From: Mesorhizobium sp. INR15
GTDB taxonomy: Bacteria; Pseudomonadota; Alphaproteobacteria; Rhizobiales; Rhizobiaceae
Length of the DNA: 64,000 nucleotides
Assembly (NCBI RefSeq): GCF_015500075.1
Contig: NZ_CP045499.1
Coordinates: 248,001-312,000, forward strand
Reading direction: 5' to 3'
Of this stretch, positions 26,611 to 36,331 are shown in pieces. The position numbers were made by a program, and so were the translations under genes. The notes below the pieces were generated by a model. The model was not told the origin of the DNA and made no database searches. It was given only the letters and a program-made list of their open reading frames with translations. Position 1 is the stretch's first letter; each line of letters opens with the position of its first letter.

Positions 26611-26971
26611 GGTGGGCATCCTATCTCGCTTGTGGCGATTCCGCTAATCGGAGGCCTACCCGCGTGGCGAGGGCGGCGGACCTTTCGACGCCAGTAAAAA
26701 CCCGCGACAAGCAGCGGATGATCATCAGCCAATAATTGGCTATAAGTTTGTCCCTTGGCAGCCGTCAGAAACGCCCGACGGGCATTTTCGAAATCGTCCG
26801 CTGTAGTGAGTGACCTTGTGCAAGCCTGCAGCGCCTCACGGTACCTTGAGCCATGATCCTCTGGCGACTTTCCATCATTAAGATGGCAGCCTCGGACACC
26901 CTAGACAGGTTGCGAAGTTCGCCAGTTGGTAACTCAACGATCACTGGTATCCTGAAGAATGCGTCGTGCAT
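26607..26971 (-). pseudogene. DUF982 protein, frameshifted
   Basis: From ATG 26971 the frame reads FFRIPVIVELPTGELRNLSR and VSEAAILMMESRQRIMAQG. It then continues in another frame from about 26838 as RYREALQACTRSLTTADDF and ENARRAFLTAAKGQ, the expected second half of a DUF982 protein. One nucleotide lost or gained near 26838 (or a sequencing error) would restore it. DUF982 proteins are small, common in rhizobia and uncharacterised. Confidence 0.65.
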
Positions 26972-27263
26972 CGTCACACCCGGCCCCCGTTAATCTCAGC
27001 GAACTGGGTGTGACGACATTCGTTCCAGTGGCGGATGCAATCCAATTTATAGGTACAACAAGTCAGGCGCCCGATGCCGATCTCATAATCATACCACCGT
27101 GTTATTTGCGGCTTACGCCCGATCGGCACAGCTTTCAGGTAGCCGGCTTCGATGACAGGCTCAGACCCCAGGCATCCATTGGCAGCTTGGGGCGTTGAGA
27201 CTGACGTCAGCAGGCTTACAATCTGATTAGCCAACGACTGGCGCAATTCGGAGACGATCACAA

Positions 27264-27707
27264 ATGGATATTCCCAAGGGAGGGACCGTTGCCGTAGCTG
27301 ATGGCGAGAGGCTCAACTTGCTTCGCAACTCAGGAGACGAAGCCAATCCAAAGCTAACAGCTTTGGAGGCTGAAGACGTGTCAAATGAGAACAAGGGGTC
27401 CGGCGCGCGTCATCAAAGCAGCTCCGCCAATCCAGACAGCAGTCAAATCGAGGAAGACAGTTTCGCATCTGGAACTGCCGAACTGCTCAACCGACAGGTT
27501 CTGGGCGGGCAAATCGCTAATCTGATCATCATCGCCGCGCCTCGAACGCTTGGCGAACTGCGCAAGCACTATCATCAGAAACTATCGGCGGCGCTTATTG
27601 GCGAAATCCCTAAGGACCTCACGGGCCATTCGGCCCAGGAGATCGAAAAGCAGTTGCCAGCGCATAGACGGATGTCTGGCACGACCAAAGATTTGCATCG
27701 CGCCTAA
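27264..27707 (+). CDS. Host-attachment family protein
   Basis: 147 aa, GGAGA 8 nt upstream. It matches the family annotated as required for attachment to host cells (AtsE-type): GGTVAVADGERLNLLRNSGD, DEANPKLTALEAEDV, and the C-terminal IIIAAPRTLGELRKHYHQKL with IGEIPKDLTGHSAQEIEKQL. The middle is a Ser-rich linker. The molecular function is not established. A secreted protein follows after 16 nt, likely in the same operon. Confidence 0.82.
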   Translation: MDIPKGGTVAVADGERLNLLRNSGDEANPKLTALEAEDVSNENKGSGARHQSSSANPDSSQIEEDSFASGTAELLNRQVLGGQIANLIIIAAPRTLGELRKHYHQKLSAALIGEIPKDLTGHSAQEIEKQLPAHRRMSGTTKDLHRA

Positions 27708-27723
27708 TTGAAGGACTTTAGTC

Positions 27724-28227
27724 ATGACAAAATCCATTGGCTGGCTGGCAGCGGCTATGCTGTTCATCGCAGGGCCTGCCCATGCTGCTGACGCTGCCTT
27801 CCTGAAATCGTTCGCGGGGAGCTGGGTTGGTAAGGGCACCGTCAAAGTAGACGCCGATTCCCAGCCCATCAAAATCAACTGCAAATTCGCGTCCAACGCG
27901 ACTGAAAGCTCTTTATCACTTGATGGCAAATGCACAGGTTACGTGGTTTTCTCACGGGCGATAGGCGCCGACGTCAAGACCAATGGTAAAACCTATACGG
28001 GCACATACACTGGATCGAGCACCGGCCCCGCCGGCCTCAGTGGCAATCGCTCAGGCAACGCTTTGGTTCTCGGCATTCATTGGGCAAAGGAAGTCAATGG
28101 CGACCGGGCAGCCCAGTTGAGGCTGGAAAAAGTTGGAAACGATGGTATGCGTTTGACGACCATCGACAAGGACCCGTCGACTGGTAAGAACATTGTAATC
28201 AGCCGGATTGATCTCAGCCGTTCTTAG
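27724..28227 (+). CDS. Secreted hypothetical protein
   Basis: 167 aa with GAAGGA upstream. The signal peptide MTKSIGWLAAAMLFIAGPAH is cleaved after HA/ADA. The mature protein looks all-beta (SFAGSWVGKGTVKVDAD, INCKFASNATESSLSLDGKC, TYTGTYTGSSTGPAGLSG), like small lipocalin/avidin-type barrels. It has two cysteines and ends VISRIDLSRS. No named family was recognised. It directly follows the host-attachment gene. Confidence 0.65.
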   Translation: MTKSIGWLAAAMLFIAGPAHAADAAFLKSFAGSWVGKGTVKVDADSQPIKINCKFASNATESSLSLDGKCTGYVVFSRAIGADVKTNGKTYTGTYTGSSTGPAGLSGNRSGNALVLGIHWAKEVNGDRAAQLRLEKVGNDGMRLTTIDKDPSTGKNIVISRIDLSRS

Positions 28228-28970
28228 CGTTTTTTGCTTGGCCAGGCTCGGCGTTCAAGCTGGCAGGCAGACGGAGATAAGACCATCCGCCTACCTCGCC
28301 GATTGGCACGTGAGCTCAATCGGATACGTGACCTTATTCTTTCGCGCACATACCGCTGTATCAAAGGTAAGCGATGTTCCGACGGCACCTTTCGGAGGTC
28401 GGCGTGAAGGACGATGTTGGGAGCCTTTGAGGGAACACACTCCCGGGCTGGCTTCAGCCGCTCGAAGTCGCCGTCATCATCGACATGTGCCGCCCACATG
28501 CTGCCGCGAGGCCCTTCGCGTAGCCGATCCTCCTGGATCGCGGCGCGGAGGACCGTCTCCGGAAGACCACGTTCGTCGTGCAGATAGCGCCAACTCATGG
28601 AGCCTCGCCACGGCTTGCGCCGCGCGCGCCAGCGACCGGGAATTCCGAGAACGGGCTCTCGCTCGCGGGGCTGGCGCGTCCAGACCGCTTCCCTCGGCAC
28701 TAAGCCTATCAGTTCCGAAACCCGCTGCAGCACCTCTGCGAAGCCGATGTCATCGAGATGCTCGACAAGTGAGAACACGTCGCCCTTGACGTCGGAGCGA
28801 GCATCGAACCAGCCCTTGCCGTCATGGATCACGATGATCATGTCTTCACCTCGCCGGTATTTGACAGCCTTGCGTGTGCTCTCCTTCAGATCAATCGCAA
28901 ATCCGGCCTTCTCGAGCACGGCCGCGCATTGCACTCGGCCCCGTAGTTCTTCCACTTCGTTCTTTTCCAT
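28224..28970 (-). pseudogene. DUF3991/TOPRIM plasmid protein, 3'-truncated
   Basis: From ATG 28970, about 170 codons match the N-terminal DUF3991 region of plasmid primase-like proteins (MEKNEVEELRGRVQCAAVLE, DGKGWFDARSDVKGDVFSLV, WRYLHDERGLPETVLRAAIQ, GSMWAAHVDDDG). Similarity stops near 28461, before the TOPRIM domain; the remaining codons to 28224 are unrelated. This indicates a plasmid or conjugative-element origin for the segment. Confidence 0.75.
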
Positions 28971-29194
28971 TTCCTCGCCGGCGCGCTTAGGCGTCCGCCT
29001 TCCTTGTCTGTTCCCTTCCCCGCACCTCGCGGGACCATCCTCGGCCTCCGCGAAGAGCGAAGGGGGCAAGGGCGCGTCTGGCAACTGATAAACCATGCAT
29101 GGCGCGCAGCGCCGTGACGTCAACCAGACGCGGCGTAGCGTCCCTTGCGGCCGCCCGCGCGCAAGCGGCACACGCCCGTCAGGGCGATCCCGGC

Positions 29195-29377
29195 TCAATG
29201 AGCCGGGCCGTACTCGTGCGGATCGTATTCGTCGATGACGACCACGTCTGCGTCGTCGAGTTCATCGCTTGGCATGACGCCGAACTCTCCATCGACCTGG
29301 AACAGCGGGACCGGAACCATCAGGGTCCGGGCGAGCTGGAACGCGTGGGATTGGGCGAGGGAAAGCTCGTGCGACAT
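29195..29377 (-). CDS. Small acidic hypothetical protein of plasmid type
   Basis: 60 aa, GGTGGAG upstream on the minus strand. The sequence has an amphipathic N-terminus (LSLAQSHAFQLARTLMVPVP) and a very acidic tail (SDELDDADVVVIDEYDPHEY). It lies upstream of the DUF3991 remnant in the same direction, as small genes often do in that plasmid context. Function unknown. Confidence 0.5.
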   Translation of the reverse strand: MSHELSLAQSHAFQLARTLMVPVPLFQVDGEFGVMPSDELDDADVVVIDEYDPHEYGPAH

Positions 29378-29759
29378 TTGAGGGCTCCACCTTGGAGCGA
29401 GGCCGATCCCCGCTCGATGGGTCCGTCAGTGTCCTCAACCGGACGCGATCACCGCGCAGGCGAAGCCGCAGCGGCGGCATCTCCGCATAGCCGACCCCTC
29501 GCGGGTTGATCGTGGAAGGCCGGGCGGAGGGCAGGAAAGCCATCCATGGAGAGCGGGGTCGGACTTGCTCCGAAGGAGGTCCGCGCGCCCTCGCTCGCTC
29601 TTTTCCCGGATGCCAAACGGCACTGCCGCGCCGGGACACATCCGGTCCCGTCCAGCACCTCAGGGAAGAAGACCGCAGTGAAACTGCTACGGCCAGTGCA
29701 TTTGCTGCGTTCTAGGAGGAGACGGAACAGTGCGATGTGATCATTTCTTCACGCACGAA
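29378..29759. other. Intergenic/decayed region, nothing recognised
   Basis: GC-rich sequence between the small acidic protein gene and the nuclease remnant. Several overlapping frames exist but none shows family similarity. Confidence 0.4.
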
Positions 29760-29960
29760 GAGGACGCCACCCTACGCAACGCCACATCACCGTCGACCAC
29801 CAGTTGCCTCAGTCGCGACGTCGCCCGATCACCAAGCTGCTTTTTCCAGCGCAGAGGGCGAGAAGACACCCGGCGCATGAACCCGACCAGCCGCATTCCC
29901 TCGCGCTACCCCTCGATCCGGATGGTATCCCCGTCCACGACATGGAACGATGGCGTAGCG
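29760..29960 (-). pseudogene. Thermonuclease (SNase-like) remnant
   Basis: The minus strand reads FHVVDGDTIRIEG, then an in-frame TAG, then MRLVGF and KKQLGDRATSRLRQLVVDGD. This matches the VxDGDTIxxxGxxxRLxGF core of Staphylococcal-nuclease-like proteins common on rhizobial plasmids. Two arginine/glutamate catalytic blocks are corrupted and the ends are missing. Confidence 0.55.
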
Positions 29961-30140
29961 CTTCTGAGGGTCGCGGCGGCTGAAGCCTCGCGTGACACCG
30001 GCGTTCATGCGTTGGAATTGACGTATCCTGCCCGAATAGAATGGGGTCGCGCTAGAAGGCGCCGCTACGCTGGCGCGATTTGGCATCTATAATCTTAAGA
30101 TTTGTCGCGGAAAACCTGTTGCACGCAGGTGGTGACCGTC

Positions 30141-31300
30141 ATGACGACAATGCATCAGGTCTCGATCGGAATGTTCACCAACGTCCTTGTGACGTTGGGA
30201 TGCGTCTTTCTGCTCACGCGAGCCTTGCCCTATCTCACACGTCTCCCGACACGCCTTCGCTCGCTCAGCTTGGGCATCATGTTCGGCGGGACAGTCGTCG
30301 CGTCCATGTTGACAGCGTTTCCCATCTCCGAAGGCATCTTTGGAGACATGCGAAACGCCATTATTGCGATAGCCGCCCTTTCGGGGGGACCTATTGCGGC
30401 GATCGTCTGTGCGGCTTTTGCGGTACTTTTCCGTATCGCGATGGGTGGTCAGTTTGTCGGTGCGACGTCCGCGATCCTGTTGTGCGCACTGCTTTCCATC
30501 GCATTCCAGTGGGCTCCTATCAAAAGAACAAAGACCAACCTTGCGTTGTTCGGCGTAGCGCTGGCGGTGCTGAATGCCCTCGTGCCTTTCCTCGGTTGGC
30601 TTATGGGGACCACGCCCTTTGCGACCGTCATCGCCGTAGCAGAAGCTATTTTCGGAGCAGCAATCCTGTTCTATCCCGCTTCAATTGTATTGGTGGCTGG
30701 CTTGATCGCGGCCGAGCTGCGCAGACTTGACACCGAGGCCGGGCTGCGCGTGCAGAACGCCGAACTGACCTTGAGTGAGCGAAGATTTCTCAACGTATTC
30801 GATGTGTCCTGCATCCCGATGGCATGGCTCGACCTAAAGACGAGAAAGTTCGTGCGGGTGAACCGACAGTACGAAGTGTTTACCGGCTATTCAGCCGATG
30901 AGCTCCTTCATATGACCATCGCCGAACTTTCTGTCCCGGCAGACGAACACGCGGATCTTGCTGCGGTTCAAGCTCTGGCCTCCGGGGATCCATCCTGGCA
31001 AGGCGAGCGGCGCTATCGCTGCAAAGACGGCTCGATCCGGTGGGGAACCCGAACTCTGATTGCCAGCGATGAGGATGGGGAACCCAGGTTCGGTTTCGCT
31101 ATCGTAGAGGACATAACGGAGCGCAAGCTCGCCGGTGAGCAAATTGCTTATCTTGCGGAACACGACCATTTAACAGGCCTGACCAACCGGTTCCAGTTTG
31201 GCAAAAGCCTGGAACGAGCACTGGCCGATGCGAGCAGTACACCCACAGCCGTCATTGTCATCGATTTGGACGATTTCAAAGGCGTCAACGACACTCGGGG
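30141..31300 (+). pseudogene. 5TM-LYT / PAS / GGDEF-EAL protein, 5' part (split by IS3)
   Basis: From ATG 30141 the protein begins with five to six TM helices of the LytS/YhcK 5TM receptor type (GDMRNAIIAIAALSGGPIAA is the conserved loop). A PAS domain follows (about 215-335, ending VEDITERKLAGEQI) and then the start of a GGDEF domain (EHDHLTGLTNRFQFGKSLER, VIDLDDFKGVNDTRG). The frame is broken at codon TRG by an IS3 element; the rest resumes at 32564. It would sense a membrane or cytoplasmic cue and control cyclic-di-GMP. Confidence 0.88.
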
Positions 31301-31366
31301 TGAGGTGGTGCCGGATTTTGAGACAGGGGCATAAGGTGGATCGCCCGATGAAGAGGACGATCCAGT

Positions 31367-31648
31367 ATGAAGACACGCAGACGGTTTACGGCCGATTTCA
31401 AGGCCAAGGTTGCGCTTGAGGCGATCCGCGGCGAGCGGACGATTTCTGAACTGGCGACGAAGCATCAGCTTCACCCCAACCAGATCACGCAGTGGAAGCG
31501 GCAGGCCATCGAGAACCTGGCCAAGGCGTTCGACGACAAGGCCGCGGATGCGCAGGTCGGCCGGGAAGCCGAGGTAACGAAGCTTCACGCCAAGATCGGC
31601 CAGCTCGTGGTCGAGCGGGATTTTTTGGCCAAGACCTTCGATCGCTGA
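31367..31648 (+). CDS. IS3 transposase OrfA
   Basis: 93 aa. Helix-turn-helix of the HTH_Tnp_1 type (RRFTADFKAKVALEAIRGER, ELATKHQLHPNQITQWKRQA) with a leucine-zipper tail. A TTTTTT run at 31621-31626 close to its end is a likely -1 frameshift site that would fuse it to OrfB, whose frame is -1 relative to OrfA. Confidence 0.9.
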   Translation: MKTRRRFTADFKAKVALEAIRGERTISELATKHQLHPNQITQWKRQAIENLAKAFDDKAADAQVGREAEVTKLHAKIGQLVVERDFLAKTFDR

Positions 31649-31668
31649 GCCTGGATCGGAGGAGAATG

Positions 31669-32502
31669 ATGATCAATCCCGATCACCCACGGCTCTCGAT
31701 CCGCCGCCAGTGCGAGCTTGTCTCGATCTCGCGGGCGTCATTCTATCGACAGCCCGTCGACGAGACGCCCGAGACCCTCAAACTGATGCGCGTCATCGAC
31801 GAGGCCTTCATGGAAATGCCCTGGTATGGCTCCAGACAGATGGCGCGGCATCTGCGGCGTCAGGGTTGCTGCGTCGGCCGCAAGCGGGTCCGGCGGCTGA
31901 TGCGCAAGATTGGCTTATCGCCGATCTACCAGGCGCCGAAGACCAGCACGCCGCATCCTCAGCACCGCATCTATCCCTACCTGCTGCGGCACCTGGCGAT
32001 CGAACGGCCGGACCAGGTCTGGTGCGCCGACGTGACCTATATCCCGATGCGGCGCGGCTTTCTCTACCTCGTCGCCGTCATGGACTGGTTCAGCCGCAAG
32101 GTGCTCGCCTGGCGGCTGTCGAACACGATGGATGCCGACTTCTGCGTTGCCGCGCTTGAAGAGGCGATCGCCCGCTACGGCAGGCCCGACATGTTCAACA
32201 CGGATCAGGGAAGCCAGTTCACCAGCTTCGCCTTCACGTCGACGCTGAAGGACGCTGGGATCCGCATCTCCATGGACGGGCGCGGCCGCTGGATGGACAA
32301 CGTCTTCATCGAGCGGCTATGGCGAAGCCTCAAATACGAATGCGTCTTCCTCAGCGCCTTCGAGACCGGCAGCGAGGCGCGCAAAGGCATCGGTTCCTGG
32401 ATTGACTATTACAATCGGCTGCGCCCGCACTCTACCTTCTCCGGCAGGACGCCCGACGAGGTCTATGCTATCGCAGAAATGACGGAGCTATTGGCGGCGT
32501 AG
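31669..32502 (+). CDS. IS3 transposase OrfB (DDE integrase domain)
   Basis: 277 aa if initiated at ATG 31669; the open frame extends upstream to overlap orfA, consistent with an OrfAB fusion by -1 frameshifting. rve core: VWCADVTYIPMRRGFLYLVA (first Asp), FNTDQGSQFTS (second Asp) and VFIERLWRSLKYE (Glu). YYNRLRPHSTFSGRTPDE is the usual C-terminal motif. Intact. Confidence 0.9.
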   Translation: MINPDHPRLSIRRQCELVSISRASFYRQPVDETPETLKLMRVIDEAFMEMPWYGSRQMARHLRRQGCCVGRKRVRRLMRKIGLSPIYQAPKTSTPHPQHRIYPYLLRHLAIERPDQVWCADVTYIPMRRGFLYLVAVMDWFSRKVLAWRLSNTMDADFCVAALEEAIARYGRPDMFNTDQGSQFTSFAFTSTLKDAGIRISMDGRGRWMDNVFIERLWRSLKYECVFLSAFETGSEARKGIGSWIDYYNRLRPHSTFSGRTPDEVYAIAEMTELLAA

Positions 32503-32563
32503 AAACAACCCCGATCCACCTTAGCCAAGCCGCCAAACTGTCTCACCAAGCGGGACCACCTCA

Positions 32564-33716
32564 GGGACATCCCGTCGGCGACAAGGTGCTGATGCATGTC
32601 GCAGCTGTGCTGAAGTCGGCGCTTGACGTCTCCGATCAGGTTTCCCGCATTGGAGGCGACGAATTTGCCGTAATGCGGCGCAATGTGACGGCACCCGACG
32701 CCCTGGCTCTGGCGGATCACATGATTGCACTGATCGGGACGCCCTTCGAAATAGAGGGGCTATTGGTATCGATTCAAGCAAGCGCGGGTGTCGCCATGTC
32801 TCCGAAAGACGGCGTTGACACCGAGCAATTGTTCAAGAGGGCGGATATTGCCCTTTATGCTTCCAAGGACGCTGGCAAAGGCACGGCGCGCCTGTTTGCA
32901 ACGGCGATGGAAGACGTGTTTCTCCGCCGAGAAAGATTGAAAAGCGAAGTTGCCAAGGCACTCGACGCGCAGGAATTCGAGATCGAGTATCAACCAGTTA
33001 TCGAGATTGCCACGGGGCGCGTGTGCCGGTTTGAAGCATTGCTGCGTTGGAACCATCCGGCGAGCGGGCGGGTATCGCCCGCGGAATTCATCCCGGTGGC
33101 CGAAGAAACGGGGGCGATCGTTGCCATCGGCGATTGGGTGATCAGAAAGGCATGCTTGGCCGCCGCGACATGGCCCGGTGACGTTGGAGTGGCGGTGAAT
33201 GTATCCGTAAGGCAGTTTGAGCCAACGCTCCCGCTGAAGATTGCCGGGGCACTCTCTGATTCCGGTCTCAACGAATCCCGGCTTGAAATCGAAATTACCG
33301 AGTCGGTGCTGATGCAGGGAAGCGACGAGAGCCTGGCGATACTGCATCAGATCCGATCGCTGGGAGTGCGGATATCTCTCGATGACTTCGGCACGGGCTA
33401 CTCCTCCCTGAGCTATCTACAGCGCTTCCCGTTCCACAAGTTGAAGATTGACCGGAGCTTCATTAGCGGGACGATTGGAACAAGCGAGGCGCGCGCCATC
33501 GTCCGCTCCGTCATACAGCTGGGGCATTCTCTCGGAATGAAAGTGACCGCGGAGGGTGTCGAGACGGTGGAGCAACTGGAGCGCATGCGGGTTAAAGGGT
33601 GCGATGAGGCACAAGGATTTTTGTTCAGCGCCTCCGTGCCGTCGGATGAGGTCAATCACCTAATTTTGCGATTGAACAACGGTTGCGCCGCAGGAGCCAG
33701 CGCAGCTCACGCGTGA
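32564..33716 (+). pseudogene. GGDEF-EAL protein, 3' part (split by IS3)
   Basis: It continues the 30141 gene: GDKVLMHVAAVLKSAL, the GGDEF motif (SRIGGDEFAV), then a complete EAL domain with FEALLRWNHP, VNVSVRQF, EIEITESVL, DDFGTGYSSLSYL, KIDRSFI and EGVETVEQL. EAL residues needed for metal binding and cyclic-di-GMP hydrolysis are present. A 3' fragment containing a full EAL domain could be expressed from an internal start, but no strong ribosome binding site was seen. Confidence 0.88.
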
Positions 33717-33752
33717 CGAACGTCGATCGCCGACGCCTGATGGGTGCAGCGA

Positions 33753-33929
33753 TCAGCGGCCTTTACGCAAGGAATAGTTGCCTTCGCCGCCAGCAGTGAC
33801 GAACGGCACGTCCTGGCTCGGTGCGATGTTGAACCGCGAGTCGTTGCGCCCCTTGTCCCAATCGAGCGTGAGCCGATAGAGCACATGGATCTCCAGCCAA
33901 TTCAGGTAGCGTGTAAAACGTCCGCACAT
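33753..33929 (-). pseudogene. SRAP/YedK-like (SOS response-associated peptidase) N-terminal remnant
   Basis: From ATG 33929 the frame begins MCGRFTRYLN with the catalytic Cys2, followed by RFNIAPSQDVPFV and YSLRKGR, then a stop where the family has Trp (RWGLVP). Only about 58 of some 220 residues remain. SRAP proteins crosslink to abasic sites in single-stranded DNA; this copy cannot. Confidence 0.75.
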
Positions 33930-34269
33930 GGGGTGAATATGTCCGGGAGGAGAACCGTCTGCAAGCGAGACGGAGATACCCGTGCGGTCCAAGATGCACC
34001 TATTGGCCGGCCGTCGTCGGGGGGACGTTTAGCTTTGGCGAAGGCCGTGCAACTATGCGGCTATCGCGGCATGGTCATCCGGGCTTGGCGTAAAACAGGC
34101 AGCCTTCCGTCAGCCACCCGCGTGGGTCCTTCCGCTGCGAGGCACCGTTTTGATGAGCAATGTTAAGGAGGCCTTCAAAGGTTGGGCTCATGTTTCGCGG
34201 TAAACCGCACGTTGCGCCCTATGCGCCAACTGCAGATTCAGGGACAGTCAGCCGCCGAGGAGGGCCTGC
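33930..34269. other. Intergenic region upstream of the diguanylate cyclase
   Basis: No supported gene. The first ATG with a ribosome binding site-like GGAGG (34258-34262) is the start of the GGDEF gene at 34270. Confidence 0.4.
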
Positions 34270-35214
34270 ATGACACCGATATTGGAATCGAAGGGTTTCG
34301 CCGCCGCCGTCATAGACGCGCTGGCATCGCATCTCTGCGTCATTGATCGGCAAGGTGTGATTATCGCCGTCAATCGCGCGTGGTCGACTTTCAATCGCGA
34401 GAACTCGTCCGGCCCAGTCCGATCCGACGTCGGCACCCACTATCTCAGGGTTTGCCGAAGCGCGGCAGGTCCAGGCTCCGAAGAGGGCGAGCCATTCGCG
34501 CTCGGTGTCCAGTCTGTGCTCAGCGGCGAGACCGAGCTTTTCCAGATGGAATATCCCTGTCATTCGCCGACGCAGAACAGATGGTTTCTGGGGCGGGTGA
34601 CGCCGCTACGGTCAGAACATGGCGGCGCTGTGATCTCTCATCTTAATATCACCGACCGTAAACTCATTGAGTTGGAGCTGGCTCGCTTGGCGGCGACCGA
34701 CCCGCTGACCGGATTGCCAAACCGCCGGTTCTTCCAGCAGACGGCAGACCTTGAACTGGAACGGGTCCGTCGCTTTAGTGCTTCGGCTTCCGTAATCATG
34801 CTGGATGTGGACCACTTCAAATCGGTAAATGATACCTATGGGCATGCCCTTGGCGACGAGGCCCTTCGGTGCCTGACCAACACATGCAGACAATCGCTCC
34901 GCAAGATGGACGTGTTCGCCCGTCATGGCGGGGAGGAGTTCGTCATTCTGCTACCGGGGACGAAAGAGGCGGGTGCCTCGAGCGTGGCCGAAAAGCTCCG
35001 CGCCGCAATTGCAGCTATGCCGGTGAGTGACGGCCAGAACCACATTAAACTGACCGCCAGTTTTGGCGTGGCACAGCTGAGGCCGGTAGATCAGGGTATT
35101 GATGCAGGGCTCGCCCGTGCCGACCGCGCCCTCTATGCGGCCAAGCATTCCGGAAGGAATTGTGTCAGATGCTTCTCAGACGTCGAACGCGAACGTGGCA
35201 AGCTGAGCGCCTGA
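34270..35214 (+). CDS. PAS-GGDEF diguanylate cyclase
   Basis: 314 aa, ATG 34270 after GGAGG. A PAS-like sensor occupies about 8-130 (ASHLCVIDRQGVIIAVNRAW, ISHLNITDRKLIELEL). The GGDEF domain follows: ATDPLTGLPNRRFF, IMLDVDHFKSVNDTYGHALG, and the active-site FARHGGEEFVILL. RKMD, five residues upstream of GGEEF, is a product-inhibition I-site. It should make cyclic-di-GMP from two GTP. It is cytosolic, with no TM helix. It stands near another cyclic-di-GMP gene inactivated by IS3. Confidence 0.92.
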   Translation: MTPILESKGFAAAVIDALASHLCVIDRQGVIIAVNRAWSTFNRENSSGPVRSDVGTHYLRVCRSAAGPGSEEGEPFALGVQSVLSGETELFQMEYPCHSPTQNRWFLGRVTPLRSEHGGAVISHLNITDRKLIELELARLAATDPLTGLPNRRFFQQTADLELERVRRFSASASVIMLDVDHFKSVNDTYGHALGDEALRCLTNTCRQSLRKMDVFARHGGEEFVILLPGTKEAGASSVAEKLRAAIAAMPVSDGQNHIKLTASFGVAQLRPVDQGIDAGLARADRALYAAKHSGRNCVRCFSDVERERGKLSA

Positions 35215-35223
35215 CCCCGGACA

Positions 35224-35550
35224 TTACCGGAATTCCACAGAGACGCCTTTGGCGACAAGGGTTCCAAGTTCCCTGGCGTCCCAATTGGTCAGGCGGACAC
35301 ACCCATGCGAGCCGGTCTTGTCGATGCGGGCGGGCTCGGGGGTGCCATGGATGCCGAAGCTGGGTTCGGACAGGTCGATCCACATCGTCCCGACGGGACC
35401 ATTGGGGCCGGGCGGAAGGGTCAGGACCTTGTCGTTGTCGCCCTGCTTGAAATTGATCTTCGGGTTGTAGGTGTAGGTCGGCGCTGACGTCGGCAACATC
35501 CGAACAGCAACGCGTCCCGTGCTTCCGTTGGACAGCCGGCTCAGAGGGGC
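35224..35550 (-). pseudogene. L,D-transpeptidase (YkuD) C-terminal remnant
   Basis: The frame reads TYTYNPKINFKQGDN, PPGPNGPVGTMWIDLS and the complete catalytic block GIHGTPEPARIDKTGSHGCV followed by RLTNWDA. His and the nucleophile Cys of the SHGCVR motif are present. The N-terminal signal, peptidoglycan-binding region and first part of the fold are missing upstream, so it is a truncated cell-wall crosslinking enzyme. Confidence 0.75.
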
Positions 35551-35766
35551 AACCGACGCCCGTTCTCGGCGTCGGGCCGCGATGAAGGAAAGCCGGATCT
35601 TCTGTCACGGCACAACCTCCGCGCGCTCAGTGAGAACCAGTGTCACTTCCTGTCCGTAGCGCGGGCCCCAGTCACGTGGGTTATAAACTTCAGGCCAAGG
35701 CCGTCCCGAATGGCGCGATGATTACGAGTGCTGCCATCACACAATGAAGGCCAGCATCTCAGGGAC

Positions 35767-35970
35767 AGGCCTGTCTGCCTCGTGCTGACGCGACAGGCGG
35801 TGCCGACGCTCGATCGCTCGATATATGCAAACGCAGGCGGCGTGGCACAGGGCGCCTATGTTCTTGCTGATGCTCTCGACGGCAAACCCGATGTGCTGCT
35901 GCTGGCGACCGGCAGCGAAGTCGCGCTTTGCGTGACGGCATACGAACAGCTGAAAGCTGAGGGCATCAAG
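35767..35970 (+). pseudogene. Transketolase fragment
   Basis: About 68 codons (RPVCLVLTRQAVPTLDRS, GAYVLADALDGKPDVLLLAT, GSEVALCVTAYEQLKAEGIK) match the third domain of transketolase. Thiamine-diphosphate-binding parts are absent. The fragment joins relaxase-like sequence on the opposite strand at about 35970. Confidence 0.75.
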
Positions 35971-36331
35971 CCCGGGTCGAGACGGCACGCATTTTCGCGC
36001 CGCGCGCGCCACGCTGGGACGCGAACTTAACCAGACGTGCCTTGACCATCACCCGCCGCGCCCGGAAGCGGCCGCCACGCCCTTCCCGACCCCGGCCGCT
36101 GCCGCCGCGCGATAGGCCTGCGGCGATGCTGGCTCCGCGTCCCCTCGAGTTGAACCGACCGCCTTTCTTGTTCCCTGTCGAACCGCCGATCCTGCCCGGG
36201 TTACCGCCGGCCTTGCCCACCGCGATCTTCACCTGCCTCACGAACGGCATCGAGCGGGGATTGATGCGCGTGCCGGCGCTTTGCACACGCCCGGGCCTGA
36301 CACGGAAATCTCTGTCGTCACGGTCCACCAT
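35971..36331 (-). pseudogene. DUF3363-type conjugative relaxase, N-terminal remnant
   Basis: From ATG 36331 the frame reads RDDRDFRVRPGRVQSAG, PFVRQVKIAVGKAGGNPGRI, then a Gly/Arg-rich stretch and RARRVMVKARLVKFASQRGA. This is the start of the plasmid mobilisation relaxases with a DUF3363 C-terminus. Catalytic tyrosine and histidine motifs downstream are lost. It marks past conjugative DNA. Confidence 0.7.

Larger units (their letters stand above)
31301..32563 (+). mobile_element. IS3-family insertion sequence, 1263 bp, with 3-bp target duplication
   Basis: Ends read TGAGGTGGTGCCGG (31301) and, on the minus strand from 32563, TGAGGTGGTCCCGC. Flanking GGG at 31298-31300 and 32564-32566 is the target duplication; removing the element plus one GGG restores the GGDEF reading frame (T-R-G-H-P-V). 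The insertion is intact and probably recent. Confidence 0.92.
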
